Positions 6,076 to 7,610 of a DNA stretch of 7,610 nucleotides are shown in pieces (position 1 is the first letter of the stretch; each line of letters starts with the position of its first letter). Below the pieces are notes generated by a model, which saw only the letters and a program-made list of their open reading frames with translations, was not told the origin of the DNA and ran no database searches. A program made the translations under genes and the position numbers. This stretch comes from Verrucomicrobiales bacterium (GTDB lineage: Bacteria; Verrucomicrobiota; Verrucomicrobiia; Verrucomicrobiales; DEV007), in contig JACETS010000126.1 of the NCBI GenBank assembly GCA_013911195.1, positions 1-7,610 on the forward strand, written 5' to 3'.

Positions 6076-7233
6076 CTATATTCTTGGTAAGGCCCTATGC
6101 CCTTGTAGGAGTTTGGCATCTGGGTCAACTACCGGCTCATGACCCTGTCTATAAATATTCAAAATAATACCTACCGCAGCTAAACAGAAAAGCAGATTAG
6201 AGCCACCGTAACTAACAAAAGGTAGAGGCAACCCCTTGTTAGGCAGGCATCCAGTGGTTACAGCTACATTGAGCAATGCCTGAAGAGATATTAATATAAT
6301 TAATCCAAAGCCTAGAAGTTTTCCAAACCTATCAGGTGCAGAGTTCGAGATTGATACTCCAAAAACGAGAATAAGAACGAAAATTAAAACAACAGATAGC
6401 GTTATTCTGGCACCAAGCTCCTCCCCAATCATTGGAAAAATAAAATCAGTATGAGCAAAAGGCATATACATTAATTTTTCTCTTCCTTCACCCAATCCAA
6501 GCCCTGAAATTCCACCCTCTCCCATTGCCAATTGTGCCCTCCACTGCTGTAAACCGAACCCAGTTTTGTGTGCTTCAAGGTCTAAAAATGCAATGAATCT
6601 TTCAAGCCTATTAGGATTTTGCCAAACAGCCAGTGCCAAAACTGATAAAGAACCAAATGCACTAACAATGAACATTTTAATATTACTCCCACTTACAAAC
6701 ATTACAATTAGTGATGCACAAATTAATAAGGCAGCAGTACCCATATCAGTTTCAATAGCTATTAATGCAACTGGGATAATTGCTATCAATACTGGATATA
6801 TAAATCCAAATTTAATCTCGGATGTTCTTTCGTAATATTTAGAACACCAACCGGCGATCACAAACATCAAAGAAATCTTTGCTAATTCAGACGGCTGAAT
6901 ACGAGCAAAGCTTAATCCAAATGCCTCAAGGCCAATCCATCGTGAAGAGCCGTTAGCAGGTTGAGCTATAGGAGGAACAAAGCATAAGATCAATGCAATA
7001 ATAGATAAAACAAACCAAAGCCATCTTGTTCTATACCAAAAATGATAATCAATGCAGGCCGTCAACGCACATAACACCAAACCTATAACTAACCATATAA
7101 CTTGGCGATTTACATCATGATAAATATCAGATCTCTCAGATATGTAGACACTGGTACTTAGGAGCATAACTATCCCTAAGACCAACAAACTGATGATCGA
7201 TAAACTGAAAATAATTAGACTTCTTTCCCCCAT
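6076..7233 (-). CDS. ftsW: Septal peptidoglycan glycosyltransferase FtsW (SEDS family)
   Basis: Multipass inner-membrane polymerase that strings lipid II into glycan at the septum together with the transpeptidase FtsI (PBP3). The 385 residues hold about ten hydrophobic segments, roughly at 5-27, 45-62, 70-90, 109-128, 143-160, 164-181, 186-203, 275-296, 304-325 and 341-360. SEDS landmarks are NGSSRWI (94-100), QPSELAK (113-119), ETDMGT (161-166, commonly E/QPDLGT, with Thr for Pro here), GLGLGEGREKLMYMPFAHTDFIF (244-266, with Asp263 at the position of the essential catalytic Asp of RodA/FtsW), GEELG (270-274) and LPNKGLPLPFVSYGGS (330-345). RodA is the main alternative; the adjacent murG and the dcw order decide for FtsW. 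The short cytoplasmic C-tail ends HRALPRI. The ATG at 7233 lies 22 bases after the LysM gene stop, with no Shine-Dalgarno match in the AT-rich leader. Confidence 0.97.
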   Translation of the reverse strand: MGERSLIIFSLSIISLLVLGIVMLLSTSVYISERSDIYHDVNRQVIWLVIGLVLCALTACIDYHFWYRTRWLWFVLSIIALILCFVPPIAQPANGSSRWIGLEAFGLSFARIQPSELAKISLMFVIAGWCSKYYERTSEIKFGFIYPVLIAIIPVALIAIETDMGTAALLICASLIVMFVSGSNIKMFIVSAFGSLSVLALAVWQNPNRLERFIAFLDLEAHKTGFGLQQWRAQLAMGEGGISGLGLGEGREKLMYMPFAHTDFIFPMIGEELGARITLSVVLIFVLILVFGVSISNSAPDRFGKLLGFGLIILISLQALLNVAVTTGCLPNKGLPLPFVSYGGSNLLFCLAAVGIILNIYRQGHEPVVDPDAKLLQGHRALPRI

Positions 7234-7255
7234 TTAATATAAAGAATAAAGGTAA

Positions 7256-7610
7256 TTAGGGCATACGTAACATTCTTCCAATCCCAAGAGCCCTTGGATT
7301 AACACCTGGATTAAGCTTCAGTATTTCATCAACACTCACCCTGTGTTTTTTAGCGATGCCATAAAGAGTATCTCCAGATTCAATAATATATTGAGCATCT
7401 AAGTTTCCGTTTTTCACCGAACTATTAGCAATTAATGCTTCAGCAGGAATTTCCCTAACCACTTTAGCAGAAATAACATTAGGCTCAGCAGATACTGGAA
7501 TTGCTCTAGGTATTATCTTATTTTCAATCTTTTGGTCTGACTTTGAAAGTAATTGAAACCCATCATCTTCATTAACAGGACTTGATAGATCCTCACCTTC
7601 CACAGTTTCA
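7256..7610 (-). CDS. LysM-domain protein, C-terminal part (5' end outside window)
   Basis: Only the last 117 codons and the stop are present. The frame remains open through the right edge, so a GTG at 7603 is not a convincing start. The final 44 residues (bases 7259-7390) form one LysM module: YIIESGDTLYGIAKKH, then VSVDEILKLNPG, then the closing GIGRMLRMP. LysM binds GlcNAc-containing glycan, mostly peptidoglycan, so the protein is probably exported or anchored with this end in the periplasm; the signal or membrane segment would be off the window. The part before LysM is low-complexity and acidic at first (EGEDLSSPVNEDDG), then linker-like, and contains IPRAIPV at 7493-7513, which resembles two motifs in the FtsQ tail. 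It stands where murD would usually precede ftsW and is likely cotranscribed with the division genes, which suggests a septal wall-binding role. I do not recognise a named gene. Confidence 0.85.
   Translation of the reverse strand, partial: ETVEGEDLSSPVNEDDGFQLLSKSDQKIENKIIPRAIPVSAEPNVISAKVVREIPAEALIANSSVKNGNLDAQYIIESGDTLYGIAKKHRVSVDEILKLNPGVNPRALGIGRMLRMP

Noticed and set aside
6072..6128. N-terminal extension of MurG from an ATG at 6128
   Set aside because: The extra 19 residues have no counterpart in MurG and would overlap ftsW by 53 bases; the ATG at 6071 gives the family-standard N-terminus.
6566..6835. Open frame on the plus strand, 89 codons, hydrophobic
   Set aside because: Antisense to FtsW membrane helices; hydrophobicity is a usual by-product of reading the complement of such helices.
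1..7610. A defence system, mobile element or other exotic accessory system
   Set aside because: Every sizeable frame is accounted for by dcw genes on one strand with tight junctions; there are no terminal repeats, integrase, transposase or array-like repeats.

Overview
This is a stretch of a division and cell wall (dcw) cluster from a low-GC, Gram-negative-type bacterium. All genes lie on the minus strand and are read from the right edge to the left edge. The order of transcription is: a LysM-domain protein (5' end outside the window), ftsW, murG, a fused murC-murB gene, ddl, ftsQ and ftsA (3' end outside the window). Taken one by one these are core genes and recognition is strong. I see no mobile element, CRISPR array, tRNA, rRNA or sign of recent transfer.

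The organism is best guessed as a member of the Verrucomicrobiota, possibly an AT-rich marine Opitutae/Puniceicoccales-like lineage. This is inference. It rests on the murC-murB fusion inside an otherwise canonical dcw order, the HES-N-x-FPG-x-ANR variant of the MurG loop, the LysM gene just before ftsW, and the long basic FtsQ. Chlamydiae are less likely because the fusion familiar there is MurC-Ddl, whereas Ddl is separate here.

Layout from right to left: 7610-7256 LysM protein; 7233-6076 FtsW, the septal glycan polymerase; 6071-4977 MurG, which makes lipid II; 4980-2671 MurC-MurB, whose start overlaps the murG stop; 2659-1736 Ddl, which makes D-Ala-D-Ala; 1731-658 FtsQ; 657-589 the largest non-coding gap, holding a 7-bp-stem inverted repeat; and 588-1 the first 196 codons of FtsA. 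The other gaps are 4 to 22 bases, so this reads as one operon. No gene-free stretch reaches 300 bases.

The genes form a supply line. MurB and MurC make UDP-MurNAc and add L-Ala, Ddl supplies the terminal dipeptide, MurG completes lipid II, FtsW polymerises it at the septum, and FtsQ and FtsA belong to the divisome scaffold. The points most worth a second look are a short proline motif shared by the FtsQ tail and the LysM protein, a cysteine at the MurB active-site serine position, a TTG start for the fusion gene, the lack of correctly spaced Shine-Dalgarno sequences before every gene start visible here, and the hairpin in front of ftsA.
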